A stretch of 64,000 nucleotides of DNA from Corynebacterium nuruki S6-4 (GTDB taxonomy: Bacteria; Actinomycetota; Actinomycetes; Mycobacteriales; Mycobacteriaceae): contig NZ_CP042429.1 of NCBI RefSeq assembly GCF_007970465.1, positions 248,001 to 312,000 of the forward strand. Direction: 5' to 3'. The notes under the pieces are model-generated. The model was not told where the DNA came from. It saw only the letters and a list, made by a program, of their open reading frames with translations, and searched no databases. A program made the position numbers and the translations under genes. This document shows, one piece after another, positions 8,392 to 17,486 of this stretch (the first letter of the stretch is position 1; every line of letters begins with the position of its first letter).

Positions 8392-10296
8392 ATGAGCGTG
8401 GAACTCGACGAGGTCCGGCGGTTCCTCGCCGCCCACGAACCCTTCGCCCACCTGCCCGCCGCCGAACTCGACGCCCTGCCCGCGGCCATGACGGTGAGCT
8501 ACGTCCGCCGCGGCACGACGATCATGGCCGCCGGGGCGGCCTGCTCGCAGATGTTCGTCGTACGCTCCGGGGCCGTCGACGTCCTCGACGCCGACGGCGT
8601 CCTGCTCGACCGGCGGGGGACCGGCGATTCCGTCGGCTACTCCACCGTCGTCCCCGCCCCCGGCAACCCGCCGGGCACCGCCCGCTACACCATGGTCGCC
8701 GTCGAGGACAGCCTCCTGCTCACCCTCCCCGGCGCCGACCTGCTCGGCCTGGTCGACCGCTGCCCCGAGGTCGCCCGCTACTACGCCGGCCTGTCGGTAC
8801 GGATCCGGGCGGACGCCGACCGGCTGCGGCAGCGCGCCGGCGCCGACATCCTGCGGATCCGGGTCGCCGACCTGCTGCCGGACGCCCCCGAAGGCGTCCT
8901 GCGGACCGCCGTCACCACCGGGGCGGACGCCACCGTCGCCGCCGCGGCCCGGCTGATGGTCGCCGAGGGGGTCTCCTGCCTGCCGGTCACCGACGACGGC
9001 CGGCTCGCCGGCATCCTCACCGACCGTGACCTGCGCAGCCGGGTCGTCGCCGCCGAGCTGCCCGGCACCACCGGGGTCGGGGAGGTGATGACCGCCGACC
9101 CGGTCGCCGCCGACCCCGACGCGACCGTCTTCGAGGCCATGCTGCAGATGAGTGACCTGGGCATCCACCACCTGCCGGTCGTCGCCGAGGACGGGCAGGT
9201 CATCGCCGTCCTCGCCGCCGCCGACGTGATGCGCCGGCTGCGGACCGACCCCATCTACCTCGCCGCCGACCTCGCCCGGGCCACCGACCCCGCACAGCTG
9301 CGCCGGATCGTCGACGACACCGCCGAAATGGCGTCCGGATTCATCGAGCGCGGCGCCTCGCCCGACGAGATCGCCGGCCTGCTGACCGTCGGACTCGACG
9401 CGCTCGCCCGCCGGCTGCTCACCCTCGCCGAGGAGGAACTCGGCGCCCCGCCGGTGCCCTACGCCTTCGTCGTCGTCGGGTCCCAGGGGCGCCGCGCCGT
9501 CGGTTTCGCCTCCGACCAGGACAACGCCCTCGTCCTCGACGACAGCTACGACGCGGACGCCCACGGCGCCTACTTCGCCGCGCTGTCACAGCGGGTGTGC
9601 GACGGACTGCATGCCGCCGGCCAGGTTCACTGCCCCGGGGACATGATGGCCTCCAACCCGGCGTGGCGGATGACCGAGTCCCAGTGGCGGGAGACCTTCC
9701 ACACCTGGGTCACCGCTCCCGACCCGGACGCCCTGCTCCACGCCCAGACCTTCTTCGACATGCGCGTCATCCACGGCGTCCGCGACCTCGTCGACGGCGA
9801 CCACGGGGTGCACCGCTACGCCGTGGCGGTCGCAAAGGACGCCCCGCGCCTCCACGCCCAGCTCGCCGCCATCGCCGCACGCCGCGAACCGCCCCTCGGC
9901 GTGTTCCGCGGACTCGCCGTCGACCGTGGCGGCGCCTACGCCCACACCCTGCACATCAAGGCCGGCGGGACCGCGGCGATCGTCCAGATCGCCCGGCTCT
10001 ACTCCCTTGTCGCCGGCTCCACAGTCGTCGGCACCCGGGCCCGGCTGGCCGCGGCGGCCGAGGCCGGCGTCCTGTCCGGGCAGGGTGCCCGCGACCTCAC
10101 CGACGCCTTCGACGCCCTCACCGCCGTCACGCTGCGCCACCAGGCCGCCCGGCTGCGCCGCGGGGAGACCCCCGACTACCACATCGACCCCGACACTCTC
10201 GGGAAGATGGACCGGGAGAACCTGCGGGACGCCTTCGGGATCGTCAAGTCCGCCCAGTCCGGCCTCGCCGTCGCCTACCCGGTGCGTGCGACATGA
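8392..10296 (+). CDS. Cyclic-nucleotide-binding/CBS/DUF294 nucleotidyltransferase-like protein
   Basis: The protein has 634 residues. Order: cNMP-binding-like domain (about 1-130), paired CBS domains (about 177-300; MVAEGVSCLPVTDDGRLAGI and MSDLGIHHLPVVAEDGQVIA), then a DUF294 nucleotidyltransferase domain with GSQGRRAVGFASDQDNAL from G363, and a DUF294 C-terminal helical domain. Related proteins (GlnD-like uridylyltransferase fold) are found beside acetate or solute transporters and a DnaQ-like exonuclease, as here. The role is presumably ligand-sensing signal transduction; the target is unknown. TACCCT at 8380-8385 precedes the ATG by 6 nt. An in-frame ATG at 8326 lies upstream of that box and is less likely. 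Confidence 0.85.
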   Translation: MSVELDEVRRFLAAHEPFAHLPAAELDALPAAMTVSYVRRGTTIMAAGAACSQMFVVRSGAVDVLDADGVLLDRRGTGDSVGYSTVVPAPGNPPGTARYTMVAVEDSLLLTLPGADLLGLVDRCPEVARYYAGLSVRIRADADRLRQRAGADILRIRVADLLPDAPEGVLRTAVTTGADATVAAAARLMVAEGVSCLPVTDDGRLAGILTDRDLRSRVVAAELPGTTGVGEVMTADPVAADPDATVFEAMLQMSDLGIHHLPVVAEDGQVIAVLAAADVMRRLRTDPIYLAADLARATDPAQLRRIVDDTAEMASGFIERGASPDEIAGLLTVGLDALARRLLTLAEEELGAPPVPYAFVVVGSQGRRAVGFASDQDNALVLDDSYDADAHGAYFAALSQRVCDGLHAAGQVHCPGDMMASNPAWRMTESQWRETFHTWVTAPDPDALLHAQTFFDMRVIHGVRDLVDGDHGVHRYAVAVAKDAPRLHAQLAAIAARREPPLGVFRGLAVDRGGAYAHTLHIKAGGTAAIVQIARLYSLVAGSTVVGTRARLAAAAEAGVLSGQGARDLTDAFDALTAVTLRHQAARLRRGETPDYHIDPDTLGKMDRENLRDAFGIVKSAQSGLAVAYPVRAT

Positions 10297-10321
10297 AGTG
10301 GGGACGGACGAGGTGGGGCCG

Positions 10322-11002
10322 ATGAGATGGGGCAGAGACCGCCGCGCCACCGCCGCGGCGAAGGCCACCGGCGCACTCGGGAATTTCTACCGGACGCCCG
10401 CGCCCGACCCGGAGACCGGGCTGGCGGACCTGCCGCTGCTCGCCGTCGACGTCGAGACCACCGGCCTGGACCCGCGGCGCGACCGGCTGCTCTCCATCGG
10501 GTGGGTCCCCGTCGACGGGCGGCACATCACCCTCGCCGGCGCCCGGGAACTCGTCCTCACCGGACAGACCGGACCGGCCGGGGTGGGGCAGTCCGCCACG
10601 CTCCACGGCCTGACCGACGACGCCCTGGCCGGCGGCGTGCCCGTCGAGGAGGCGCTGGGTGAACTGCTCACGGCACTGTCCGGCCGGGCGCTGCTCGCGC
10701 ACTTCGCCGACATCGAGACCGGGTTCCTGTCGGTGGCCTGCCGTCGGGCGTTCGGGGCGCGCCTCGAGGTGCCGACCGTCGACACCCTCGAACTCGAACG
10801 CCGCCACATGGAGCGGATGGCCACCCTGCCGCGCGGCGAGGATCTCCGGCTGCCGCGGGTACGGTCCCGCTACGGGCTGCCCGACTACCGCAGTCACCGC
10901 GCGGTGACCGACGCCCAGGCGTGCGCGGAACTCTATCTCGCACTCACCGAACCGGAGCCGGGACGCCGCGAGTACCGGACGCTGGGGGAGCTGCGGACCT
11001 GA
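10322..11002 (+). CDS. DnaQ-like 3'-5' exonuclease
   Basis: The 226-residue DEDDh exonuclease shows ExoI VDVETTGLD, ExoII HFADIETGFL and ExoIII HRAVTDAQA (H-x4-D). It is homologous to the PolIII epsilon or RNase T fold but stands alone, paired with the CBS/DUF294 gene as seen in many bacteria. It is probably translated by coupling: a 10-codon micro-ORF (10293-10325) overlaps the preceding stop by ATGA and this gene's start by ATGA. Substrate (DNA repair or RNA) is not determinable. Confidence 0.85.
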   Translation: MRWGRDRRATAAAKATGALGNFYRTPAPDPETGLADLPLLAVDVETTGLDPRRDRLLSIGWVPVDGRHITLAGARELVLTGQTGPAGVGQSATLHGLTDDALAGGVPVEEALGELLTALSGRALLAHFADIETGFLSVACRRAFGARLEVPTVDTLELERRHMERMATLPRGEDLRLPRVRSRYGLPDYRSHRAVTDAQACAELYLALTEPEPGRREYRTLGELRT

Positions 11003-11128
11003 CAGGGGTGAGGGGCCGGAGCTGTACGCTGCGACGACGGGGGTGATGGTTTTGGTCACGCAGCGAACGCTGCTATGTCGAGGGGTGATGCCCGCGGGCA
11101 CAGGGTGCCCTCTGTAATGTGGGGCACC

Positions 11129-11935
11129 ATGCGAATCTCCAGAATTGCCCACCCGGAAGGGATGTCCTTCGTCGTCGTGGAGGGCGGCGAGGCGGACGGT
11201 GCCGGTGCCACCTGCTGCGAGATCAAGGGCCACCCCTTCGGCGAGCCGGAGTACACCGGCCGCACCTGGCCCCTGGCCGACGTCCGTCTGCTGTCCCCGA
11301 TCCTGCCCTCCAAGGTCGTCGCGGTCGGACGCAACTACGCCGACCACGTCAAGGAGGTGTTCAGCAAGTCCGCCGAGCACCTGCCGCCGACGATCTTCAT
11401 CAAGCCGCCGACAGCCGTCGTCGGCCCGGGTGCCCCGATCCGGATCCCGGAGTGGGCCACCCGTGTCGAGTTCGAGGGCGAGCTCGCCATCGTCATCGGC
11501 CGGCCCTGCAAGGACGTCAAGCGGGAGGACTGGAAGTCCGTCGTCCGCGGCTTCACCATCGTCAACGACGTCTCGTCGCGCGACCTGCAGTTCTCCGACG
11601 GCCAGTGGGCGCGGGCCAAGGGCCTGGACAGCTTCTGCCCGCTCGGCCCCTGGATCGAGACCGACCTCGACTTCGCCGAGCTCGACAACCTGCCGATCAA
11701 GGCGCACCTCACCCACGACGGGGTGACCGAGACCAAGCAGGACTCGAACTCCAACCAGATGATCAAGGCAGTCCCGGAGATCGTCGAGTGGATCTCCTCC
11801 GCCTTCACCCTGCTGCCCGGCGACGTCATCTGCACCGGTTCCCCCGCGGGCACCGCCGAGATGGTCCCCGGCGACTCGATCGACGTCGAGATCCCCGGCA
11901 TCGGCCACCTGGTCAACCCGGTCGAGCGCTACTAG
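11129..11935 (+). CDS. odx: FAH-family protein, probable oxaloacetate decarboxylase Odx
   Basis: The 268-residue fumarylacetoacetate-hydrolase fold protein has an N-terminal cap (MRISRIAHPEGMSFVVVEGG) and a catalytic domain with VGRNYADHVKE, EGELAIVIG (metal-binding Glu residues), GFTIVNDVSSRDLQ and LPGDVICTGSPAGT. Length and position just before gltX match the C. glutamicum FAH protein shown to be a soluble Mn2+-dependent oxaloacetate decarboxylase. Other FAH proteins hydrolyse acylpyruvates, so the precise substrate is inferred from synteny. TAATGT at 11115-11120 sits 8 nt before the ATG, giving a leaderless start; an in-frame ATG at 11075 lies upstream of it. Confidence 0.85.
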   Translation: MRISRIAHPEGMSFVVVEGGEADGAGATCCEIKGHPFGEPEYTGRTWPLADVRLLSPILPSKVVAVGRNYADHVKEVFSKSAEHLPPTIFIKPPTAVVGPGAPIRIPEWATRVEFEGELAIVIGRPCKDVKREDWKSVVRGFTIVNDVSSRDLQFSDGQWARAKGLDSFCPLGPWIETDLDFAELDNLPIKAHLTHDGVTETKQDSNSNQMIKAVPEIVEWISSAFTLLPGDVICTGSPAGTAEMVPGDSIDVEIPGIGHLVNPVERY

Positions 11936-12000
11936 TACCGGCCGGTACCGGCCGGTACCGGTTGGTACCAGCCGGCACCAGCCGGCACCAGCCGGCACCG
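11935..12000. repeat. 10-nt tandem repeat directly after odx stop
   Basis: About six and a half units of a 10-nt repeat (GCCGGTACCG drifting to GCCGGCACCA) begin at the odx stop codon. Every unit is itself nearly palindromic around GGTACC or GGCACC. Confidence 0.85.
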
Positions 12001-12021
12001 ACCCCGCCGGTCGAGACAGGA

Positions 12022-12065
12022 AACCGGGCCCGTCACATGTCCCTCATGACATGACGGGCCCGGTT
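12022..12065. terminator. Bidirectional terminator-like hairpin
   Basis: AACCGGGCCCGTCA (12022-12035) pairs perfectly with TGACGGGCCCGGTT (12052-12065). It lies between odx and the convergent small secreted protein gene, which is where a shared terminator is expected. No long T tract is present. Confidence 0.7.
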
Positions 12066-12159
12066 CCCTGTGCCGTGCGCGCACCGGTGCACCTGGCTGT
12101 GGGCCGGGGCGGATGTGTGTGGCTGCCCCGGCCACTCAGCGCCGCTCAGTGGCGTCCGC

Positions 12160-12435
12160 TCAGAACGGCAGCTCCGGCAGCTTGATGTCCAGGGCGTTGC
12201 CCAGACCGATGCCCGCGGTGATCAGACCGATGACCGTGGTGATGTGGGAAATCGTGTCGAATTCGTCGTCGCCGACGAACGAACCGAGGATTCCGTCCTG
12301 GTCCGTCAGGCTCGACAGGATGTCGCCGCCGCCCTGGCCGCCCTCGCTGGAACCCTCGGCGTTGGCGACACCGGCGCCGGCGAAGGTGACGGCGCCGACG
12401 GTGGCGACGGCGAGCAGGCTCTTCTTGATCTTCAT
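12160..12435 (-). CDS. Small secreted protein of unknown function
   Basis: The protein has 91 residues. Residues 1-26 form a clear Sec signal peptide: MKIKK, a hydrophobic core, then cleavage after AGVANA. The mature chain of about 65 residues is Gly/Ser-rich and acidic at first (EGSSEGGQGGGD) and ends with an amphipathic/hydrophobic segment (ITTVIGLITAGIGLGNAL). Similar short exported proteins are common in corynebacteria, but no function is established that I can name. AAGGAAG lies upstream on the minus strand, supporting the start. The hydrophobic C-terminal half could associate with the mycomembrane; that is inference only. Confidence 0.75.
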   Translation of the reverse strand: MKIKKSLLAVATVGAVTFAGAGVANAEGSSEGGQGGGDILSSLTDQDGILGSFVGDDEFDTISHITTVIGLITAGIGLGNALDIKLPELPF

Positions 12436-12771
12436 CGGGTACTTCCTTTTCAGGTCAGAATGCCCCGGCGGCTCACCGGAGCCGCGGAACCTTCAGTGGT
12501 CGCCGGCCCCGTTGCCGGAGCGCATGGAGATGCACCGACCATGATCTTCGCCGCCCGTCCGGAACGTCGACTACGGGTACCGCGGGTGTATCCGCCGGTC
12601 AGCCCGTCACCGTCTCTGACCTCGGACGGTGCGGTCCGGCCGGGGGGAACGAGACCTGCTGCATGTCTGCCCGACGGGACCGGAAACACTTCTACAAGGA
12701 TATTAAGATAAGCGTCACATCAGTATCCATTAAATGTCCGGCGCTGTGAACTCGCCACGATCTCAGGGAAA
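12436..12771. other. Gene-free 336-nt interval
   Basis: It holds the leader of the small secreted protein gene (whose ribosome binding site is at the left edge) and, near 12690-12740, an AT-rich patch containing AAGGATATTAAGATAAGC that is a plausible promoter. No coding frame, tRNA or strong hairpin was seen. Confidence 0.5.
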
Positions 12772-13926
12772 TCAGACGGTCCGCATCGCCAACGGGACAT
12801 TCAGCGCCCGCAGTGCCGTCTGCAGCTTCGCCGTCGTCTCCGTGGTCTCCGCCGCCGCCGAGGAACTCGCGATGATCCCGCCGCCCGCCCAGCAGCGGGC
12901 GATCGTCCCGGCGACCTCCGCGCAGCGGATCGAGACCATGTACTCGCCGTCGCCGTCGGAATCGCACCAGCCGACGAAACCCGCGTAGAAGTCCCGCGGC
13001 TCCTCCACCTCCTCGATGATGCCCAGCGCGGCATCCGTCGGCGTCCCGCCGACCGCCGGAGTCGGGTGCAGCATCAGCGCGAGATCCAGCGCAGAGGGCG
13101 CGGTACCGTCCGCACCGACCGTCAGCGTGCCGGTGATGTGGGTGGCCAGGTGCCACATCTCGTTGGTCTGCACCAGCTCGGGGGAGTCCGGCACACTGAG
13201 CTCGTCGCACACCGCACTGAGGATCCGCCGGTAGTGGTCGGTGACCCACCGGTGCTCGCTGAGGTCCTTGACCGAATCCTGCAGGGCCCGGCCGGTGGCC
13301 ATGTCCTTCTCCAGATCGGACTGCCGGGCCGCCGACCCCGCCAACGGCAGCGCCTCGACGGTCCGGCCGCGCCGGCGCACCAGCATCTCGGGGGACGAGC
13401 CGACGAACATCGTGTCCCGGTCATCGGACCGGCCCGTCGCCCCCAGATCGACCGCGAAGCCCTCCCGGTGGGCGGACAGGTCGATCATCCGCGCCGCGAT
13501 GAGCAGCGGATCGACCTCGTCGGCGTACTCCACGTCCACCGCCCGGGCCAGCACGACCTTGTCCAGCACCGTGTTCTGCATCGTCGCGATCGCCGACTCG
13601 ACGGTCGCCTGATGCTCCTCCGGCGTCGTCAACGGGGAGACTCCGACGACCTCCATGAGGTCGGCGGCGTCCTGCCCCCGGTAGTGCGCGGGCGGCTCCA
13701 GCGGGCCCTCGTCCCGGATGACCGACTCGGGGGCCATGAGGGCGGCCCGGTTGGCCGTGTCGAACGGTACCGCGCCGACGACCAGACGCACCTCACCGTT
13801 GCGCAGCGCGGTCGCCGCCTCGAAGGGGTCCGGGTAGGACGCCTTCATCCCCTGGGTACGGATGCTCCCCGACGGGCGGGACAGGAGAAAGTCGGGGGCC
13901 GTCGCCGGACGGTCGTCATAGCTCAC
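12772..13926 (-). CDS. Isochorismate synthase (MenF/EntC family)
   Basis: The 384-residue chorismate-utilising enzyme converts chorismate to isochorismate, the entry to menaquinone or 2,3-dihydroxybenzoate/salicylate siderophores. Family motifs: KVVLARAVDVE (general-base Lys), VGSSPEMLVRRRGRTVEALP, PLAGSAAR, HLATHITGTL, HPTPAVGGTPTDAAL and FYAGFVGWCDSDGDGEY. It starts at GTG 13926, only 13 nt after the SDR gene stop on the same strand, so the two probably form an operon. Neither men genes nor NRPS or isochorismatase genes are nearby, so the product's fate cannot be read here. Confidence 0.88.
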   Translation of the reverse strand: MSYDDRPATAPDFLLSRPSGSIRTQGMKASYPDPFEAATALRNGEVRLVVGAVPFDTANRAALMAPESVIRDEGPLEPPAHYRGQDAADLMEVVGVSPLTTPEEHQATVESAIATMQNTVLDKVVLARAVDVEYADEVDPLLIAARMIDLSAHREGFAVDLGATGRSDDRDTMFVGSSPEMLVRRRGRTVEALPLAGSAARQSDLEKDMATGRALQDSVKDLSEHRWVTDHYRRILSAVCDELSVPDSPELVQTNEMWHLATHITGTLTVGADGTAPSALDLALMLHPTPAVGGTPTDAALGIIEEVEEPRDFYAGFVGWCDSDGDGEYMVSIRCAEVAGTIARCWAGGGIIASSSAAAETTETTAKLQTALRALNVPLAMRTV

Positions 13927-13939
13927 AGGTCCACCGTAC

Positions 13940-14701
13940 TCAGCCCCGGCCGAGGTACGGCATTCCGGCGGCGGTCACGGTCACCGCGTCCACACTGACA
14001 CCCGCCGGCAGTTCGGCGACGGTGGTCAGCAGACGTGCGGCATCGTCGGCACTGAACATCGGTTCGGCGCCGGTGAAGGTGCCGAGCAGGTCCGTCCGGG
14101 CATTGCCGATGTCCAGCTCGGTGGCCGTGATCCCGCAGTCCCGCCCGTCCAGGGCCGTCGAGACCGTCAGGGAGGCCACCGCCGCCTTGGAGGCGGCATA
14201 GGCCGCGGCCTGCGCCCGCGGGGCGTGGGCGGCGATCGACCCGTTGTTGATGATCCGGCCGCCACCGTGGCCGGCCATCCAGGCGAAGACGGCTCGGGTG
14301 CACAGGAACGTGCCGAGCGTGTTGGTGCGCAGCGTGGCCTCGAATGCGACGGGGTCCACCGTGTCGAGCCGGCCGGTGGGGCCGGGCGTGCCGGCGTTGT
14401 TGACGAGCAGGTCGAGACGACCGTAGCGGCCGGTCACCTCGGCGAGGGCCGCGGCGACCGAGGATTCGTCGGTGACATCGCAGACCGTGGTGTGGTCGGC
14501 GGTGCCGGACGCCGTGAGCTCGGCGAGGGTGGCCGCGGTCCGCCCCCAGCCGACGACGGTCCACCCGGCGTCGGTGAGCGCGGCGCAGAAGGCGCGGCCC
14601 AGACCTCCGGCGGCGCCGGTGACGACCGCGACTCTCGTTGTCGGGGTGCCGGGATCGGTGATGTGGTCAGTGGCGGCGGATGACGGGTCCGGGGTGCTCA
14701 T
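13940..14701 (-). CDS. SDR-family oxidoreductase
   Basis: The 253-residue classical short-chain dehydrogenase has VAVVTGAAGGLGRAF (NAD(P)-binding), LLVNNAGTPGPTGRL, the catalytic Ser in NNGSIAAHAP and YAASK. It is transcribed ahead of isochorismate synthase with a 13-nt gap. An EntA-like role (2,3-dihydro-2,3-dihydroxybenzoate dehydrogenase, also an SDR) is therefore worth considering, but the partner isochorismatase is missing and SDR substrates cannot be inferred from motifs. TACGAT (minus strand, 14709-14714) lies 7 nt before the ATG. Confidence 0.85.
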   Translation of the reverse strand: MSTPDPSSAATDHITDPGTPTTRVAVVTGAAGGLGRAFCAALTDAGWTVVGWGRTAATLAELTASGTADHTTVCDVTDESSVAAALAEVTGRYGRLDLLVNNAGTPGPTGRLDTVDPVAFEATLRTNTLGTFLCTRAVFAWMAGHGGGRIINNGSIAAHAPRAQAAAYAASKAAVASLTVSTALDGRDCGITATELDIGNARTDLLGTFTGAEPMFSADDAARLLTTVAELPAGVSVDAVTVTAAGMPYLGRG

Positions 14702-14747
14702 GGGGTCGATCGTAGAGTGTGGCGGCCGGTGAGGTGGCCCCGATGCG

Positions 14748-14809
14748 CGCATCGCGCGACGGGAGGATGGTCGGACCCCACCCGGACCATCCCCACGTCG
14801 CGCGATGCG
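14748..14809. repeat. Long 62-nt hairpin between divergent genes
   Basis: CGCATCGCGCGACG (14748-14761) is perfectly complementary to CGTCGCGCGATGCG (14796-14809), and inside it GGATGGTC (14765-14772) pairs with GACCATCC (14785-14792). It lies in the divergent promoter interval of the SDR and TIM-barrel genes, so it is not a terminator for either. It could be a regulator site, an RNA element or a REP-like repeat. Confidence 0.65.
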
Positions 14810-14887
14810 GACATCCGTGCTGCCGGGTGGTCGACCGGGGGGCGGACCCGTCACACATGACCCGCCGGACCCGCCATACTGGTGCCC

Positions 14888-15658
14888 ATGACCTCCGACT
14901 GGGACCGCCCCGACCCCGACCGGCTCTGCACCGCCGTCAACTGCTCGATCGGCCGCCCGGCCGGTGACCCCGACCTCGGCCGCGCACGGCAGCTCGGACT
15001 CGACCGCATCGAACTGTGGTGGCCGTGGACCACCCCGGAGCCGACCGACGACCAGGTCGACGAGCTCGTCGGGGAACTGAAACGGCGCGGACTCACCCTC
15101 GTCGCCCTGAACTTCTGGGGCGGGGACACCGCCGGCGGCGAGCGGGGCGTCCTCGACGTCGAGGATCTCAGCGCCCGCCATCTGGACGCACACGCCCGCC
15201 TCGCCGGCAAAACCGGTGCCGACAGGTTCAACCTGCTGGTCGGCCGGGGCGGGCGGACAATCACCACCGCCCAACGTGACCGGATCGCCCGGGTGGCAGA
15301 CTCGGTGACCGGCCGCGGACTCGGCACCGTGCTCCTCGAACCGAGCCGCAGCCCGGGGGAGGGGCCGGCGGACTATCCGCTGCAGACCTTCGACGACGTC
15401 TACGACGTGCTGTTCTCCACGGCCGGAACCGGGCTGCTCGTGGACTTCTGGCACCTCGCCGGGACCGAGGGTACGGCGGGGATCGGGACCTGGCTGGAGC
15501 GCATCACGGCGTCCCGCCAGCTGCCGTCCCACGTCCAGATCGCCGACGACCCGGGCCGCGGCGCCCCGGGCACCGGACACCTGCCGGTGGGCGAGTGGGT
15601 GGCGGGCCTGCATGCGGCCGGTTACACCGGCGATGTCGCGGGGGAGTGGGTGTGGTGA
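14888..15658 (+). CDS. Xylose-isomerase-like TIM-barrel protein (Hyi-type)
   Basis: The 256-residue predicted sugar-phosphate isomerase/epimerase-like barrel has [19 protein letters not shown], the ERG segment, [48 protein letters not shown] and DVAGEWVW. The metal-binding Glu/Asp/His/Glu pattern resembles hydroxypyruvate isomerase. The true substrate is unknown. It ends 10 nt before gltX on the same strand. CATACT at 14875-14880 is 7 nt before ATG 14888; an in-frame GTG at 14882 is an alternative start. Confidence 0.75.
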   Translation: MTSDWDRPDPDRLCTAVNCSIGRPAGDPDLGRARQLGLDRIELWWPWTTPEPTDDQVDELVGELKRRGLTLVALNFWGGDTAGGERGVLDVEDLSARHLDAHARLAGKTGADRFNLLVGRGGRTITTAQRDRIARVADSVTGRGLGTVLLEPSRSPGEGPADYPLQTFDDVYDVLFSTAGTGLLVDFWHLAGTEGTAGIGTWLERITASRQLPSHVQIADDPGRGAPGTGHLPVGEWVAGLHAAGYTGDVAGEWVW

Positions 15659-15668
15659 AATAGGGGTT

Positions 15669-17162
15669 ATGAGTGACATTCGCGTCCGATTCTGTCCGTC
15701 GCCGACCGGGACCCCGCACGTCGGCATGGTCCGTACCGCACTGTTCAACTGGGCCTGGGCCCGCCACACCGGTGGCACGCTCGTCTTCCGTATCGAGGAC
15801 ACCGACGCCGCCCGGGACTCGGAGGAGTCCTACCAGGCCATCGTCGACTCGCTGAACTGGCTCGGCCTGAGCTGGGACGAGGGCATCGACCCGGTCGGCG
15901 GCCCCTACGGCCCGTACCGCCAGTCGCAGCGCATGGACATCTACGCCGATGTCCTGCAGAAGCTCAAGGACGCCGGGGAGGTCTACCCCGCCTACTCCAC
16001 CGCCGAGGAGGTCGAGGAGCGCCACAAGGCCGCCGGGGAGGACCCGAAGCTCGGCTACGACAACTACGACCGCGACCTCACCGACGAGCAGATCGCCGCG
16101 TTCGAGGCCGAGGGCCGTAAGCCGGTGTGGCGGCTGCGGATGCCGGCACGCACCTGGACCTGGAACGACCTGGTCCGCGGCGAGGTCAGCGTGGAGGGCT
16201 CCACCCTGCCGGACTTCGTCGTGGCCCGCTCCAACGGTGCCCCGCTGTACACCCTGGTCAACCCGGTGGACGACGCGATGATGAAGATCACCCACGTACT
16301 GCGCGGCGAGGACCTGCTGCCGTCCACCCCGCGTCAGCTGGCGCTGTACGAGGCGCTGCAGCGCATCGGTGTCGCCGAGTTCACCCCGGAGTTCGGCCAC
16401 CTGCCGTTCGTCATGGGCGAGGGCAACAAGAAGCTGTCCAAGCGTGACCCGGAGTCCAACCTGTTCAACCACCGGGACGCCGGCATCATCCCCGAGGGCA
16501 TGATCAACTACCTGTCGCTGCTGGGCTGGTCCCTGTCCGCGGACCAGGACATCTTCAGCGTCGACGAGCTCGTCGCCAACTTCGACATCGCCGACGTGAA
16601 GCCGAACCCGGCCCGCTTCGACCAGAAGAAGCTGGAGGCGATCAACGCCGACCACATCCGGCTGCTGGACCCGGCGGACTTCGCGACCCGGCTGCGGACC
16701 TACCTGGAGGAGTACAGGGACTTCCCGGCGGACTACCCGGCCGACAAGTTCGCGGTCGCCGCCGACCTGGTGCAGACCCGCATCAAGGTCCTCGGCGACG
16801 CGGACGGGCTGCTGCGCTTCCTCATCACCGCGGACGCCGACCTGGAGCTCAACCCGAAGGCGGCGAAGAAGAACCTCAAGGAGGACGCCGTCGCGGTTCT
16901 CGACGCCGCCCTCGAGGAGCTCGAGGCGCTCGGGGAGGACGAGTGGGTCACCGCCACGATCGAGGAGAAGCTGTCCGGCCGGCTCATCGGGTCGATGGAG
17001 CTGAAGCCGCGGAAGGCCTACGGTGCGCTGCGCGTCGCCGTCTCCGGTGAGATGGTCTCCCCGCCGCTGTTCGAGTCGATGGAGCTGCTGGGCCGTGAGT
17101 CGACGCTTGCGCGGCTGCGTGCGGCCCGTGCGGTCACCCCGTTCGTCGCGCCGGAGCAGTAG
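15669..17162 (+). CDS. gltX: Glutamyl-tRNA synthetase
   Basis: The 497-residue class I enzyme charges tRNA-Glu and, in organisms without GlnRS, probably also tRNA-Gln for GatCAB. HIGH motif variant: [24 protein letters not shown] variant: [10 protein letters not shown]. The C-terminal anticodon-binding helical domain follows. Start ATG 15669 is 10 nt after the upstream stop, with weak AGGGG before it. It is followed directly by tRNA-Gln and tRNA-Glu genes, so enzyme and substrates are neighbours. Confidence 0.97.
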   Translation: MSDIRVRFCPSPTGTPHVGMVRTALFNWAWARHTGGTLVFRIEDTDAARDSEESYQAIVDSLNWLGLSWDEGIDPVGGPYGPYRQSQRMDIYADVLQKLKDAGEVYPAYSTAEEVEERHKAAGEDPKLGYDNYDRDLTDEQIAAFEAEGRKPVWRLRMPARTWTWNDLVRGEVSVEGSTLPDFVVARSNGAPLYTLVNPVDDAMMKITHVLRGEDLLPSTPRQLALYEALQRIGVAEFTPEFGHLPFVMGEGNKKLSKRDPESNLFNHRDAGIIPEGMINYLSLLGWSLSADQDIFSVDELVANFDIADVKPNPARFDQKKLEAINADHIRLLDPADFATRLRTYLEEYRDFPADYPADKFAVAADLVQTRIKVLGDADGLLRFLITADADLELNPKAAKKNLKEDAVAVLDAALEELEALGEDEWVTATIEEKLSGRLIGSMELKPRKAYGALRVAVSGEMVSPPLFESMELLGRESTLARLRAARAVTPFVAPEQ

Positions 17163-17196
17163 CGGAGCAGTGACAGGGCACTGCCTACCTGCGGGT

Positions 17197-17226
17197 TTGC
17201 GCCGCTGAGCGGCGCGGGCCTATAGT
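17197..17226 (+). promoter_or_regulatory. Promoter of the tRNA-Gln/Glu array
   Basis: TTGCGC (17197-17202) and TATAGT (17221-17226) are 18 nt apart. The downstream sequence TCCCCGTTGCAC (17229-17240) recurs at 19783-19794, just after the -10 of the third tRNA-Glu gene, suggesting a shared 5' leader of tRNA transcripts. Confidence 0.65.
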
Positions 17227-17287
17227 AGTCCCCGTTGCACGGCAGGGGGCACCGGTTTTCGGAGGCTCCCCTCACCGTCGTAATGAT

Positions 17288-17359
17288 TGGCCTATGGTGT
17301 AATTGGCAACACAGCGGTTTCTGGTACCGCCATTCTAGGTTCGAGTCCTGGTAGGCCAG
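17288..17359 (+). tRNA. tRNA-Gln (anticodon CTG), copy 1
   Basis: The 72-nt cloverleaf has acceptor TGGCCTA/TAGGCCA with discriminator G. The anticodon loop TTCTGGT gives CTG, and the T arm is AGGTTCGAGTCCT. CCA is not encoded. Confidence 0.95.
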
Positions 17360-17383
17360 CTGAAAAGCTGGAAAGTTTTTCAT

Positions 17384-17456
17384 GCTCCGTTCGTCTAGCG
17401 GCCTAGGACGCTGGCCTCTCACGCCGGTAACACGGGTTCAAATCCCGTACGGAGTA
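17384..17456 (+). tRNA. tRNA-Glu (anticodon CTC), copy 1
   Basis: The 73-nt cloverleaf has acceptor GCTCCGT/ACGGAGT (terminal G-U), anticodon loop CTCTCAC (CTC) and discriminator A. CCA is encoded at 17457-17459. It is 25 nt downstream of tRNA-Gln. Confidence 0.95.
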
Positions 17457-17486
17457 CCATGCATGTCTTCTGACGTGCAGTTTGAT

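Noticed and set aside
12690..12740. DtxR-like iron box in the interval 3' to the isochorismate synthase gene
   Set aside because: AAGGATATTAAGATAAGC shares only a few positions with the DtxR/IdeR consensus, and the patch is downstream, not upstream, of that gene.
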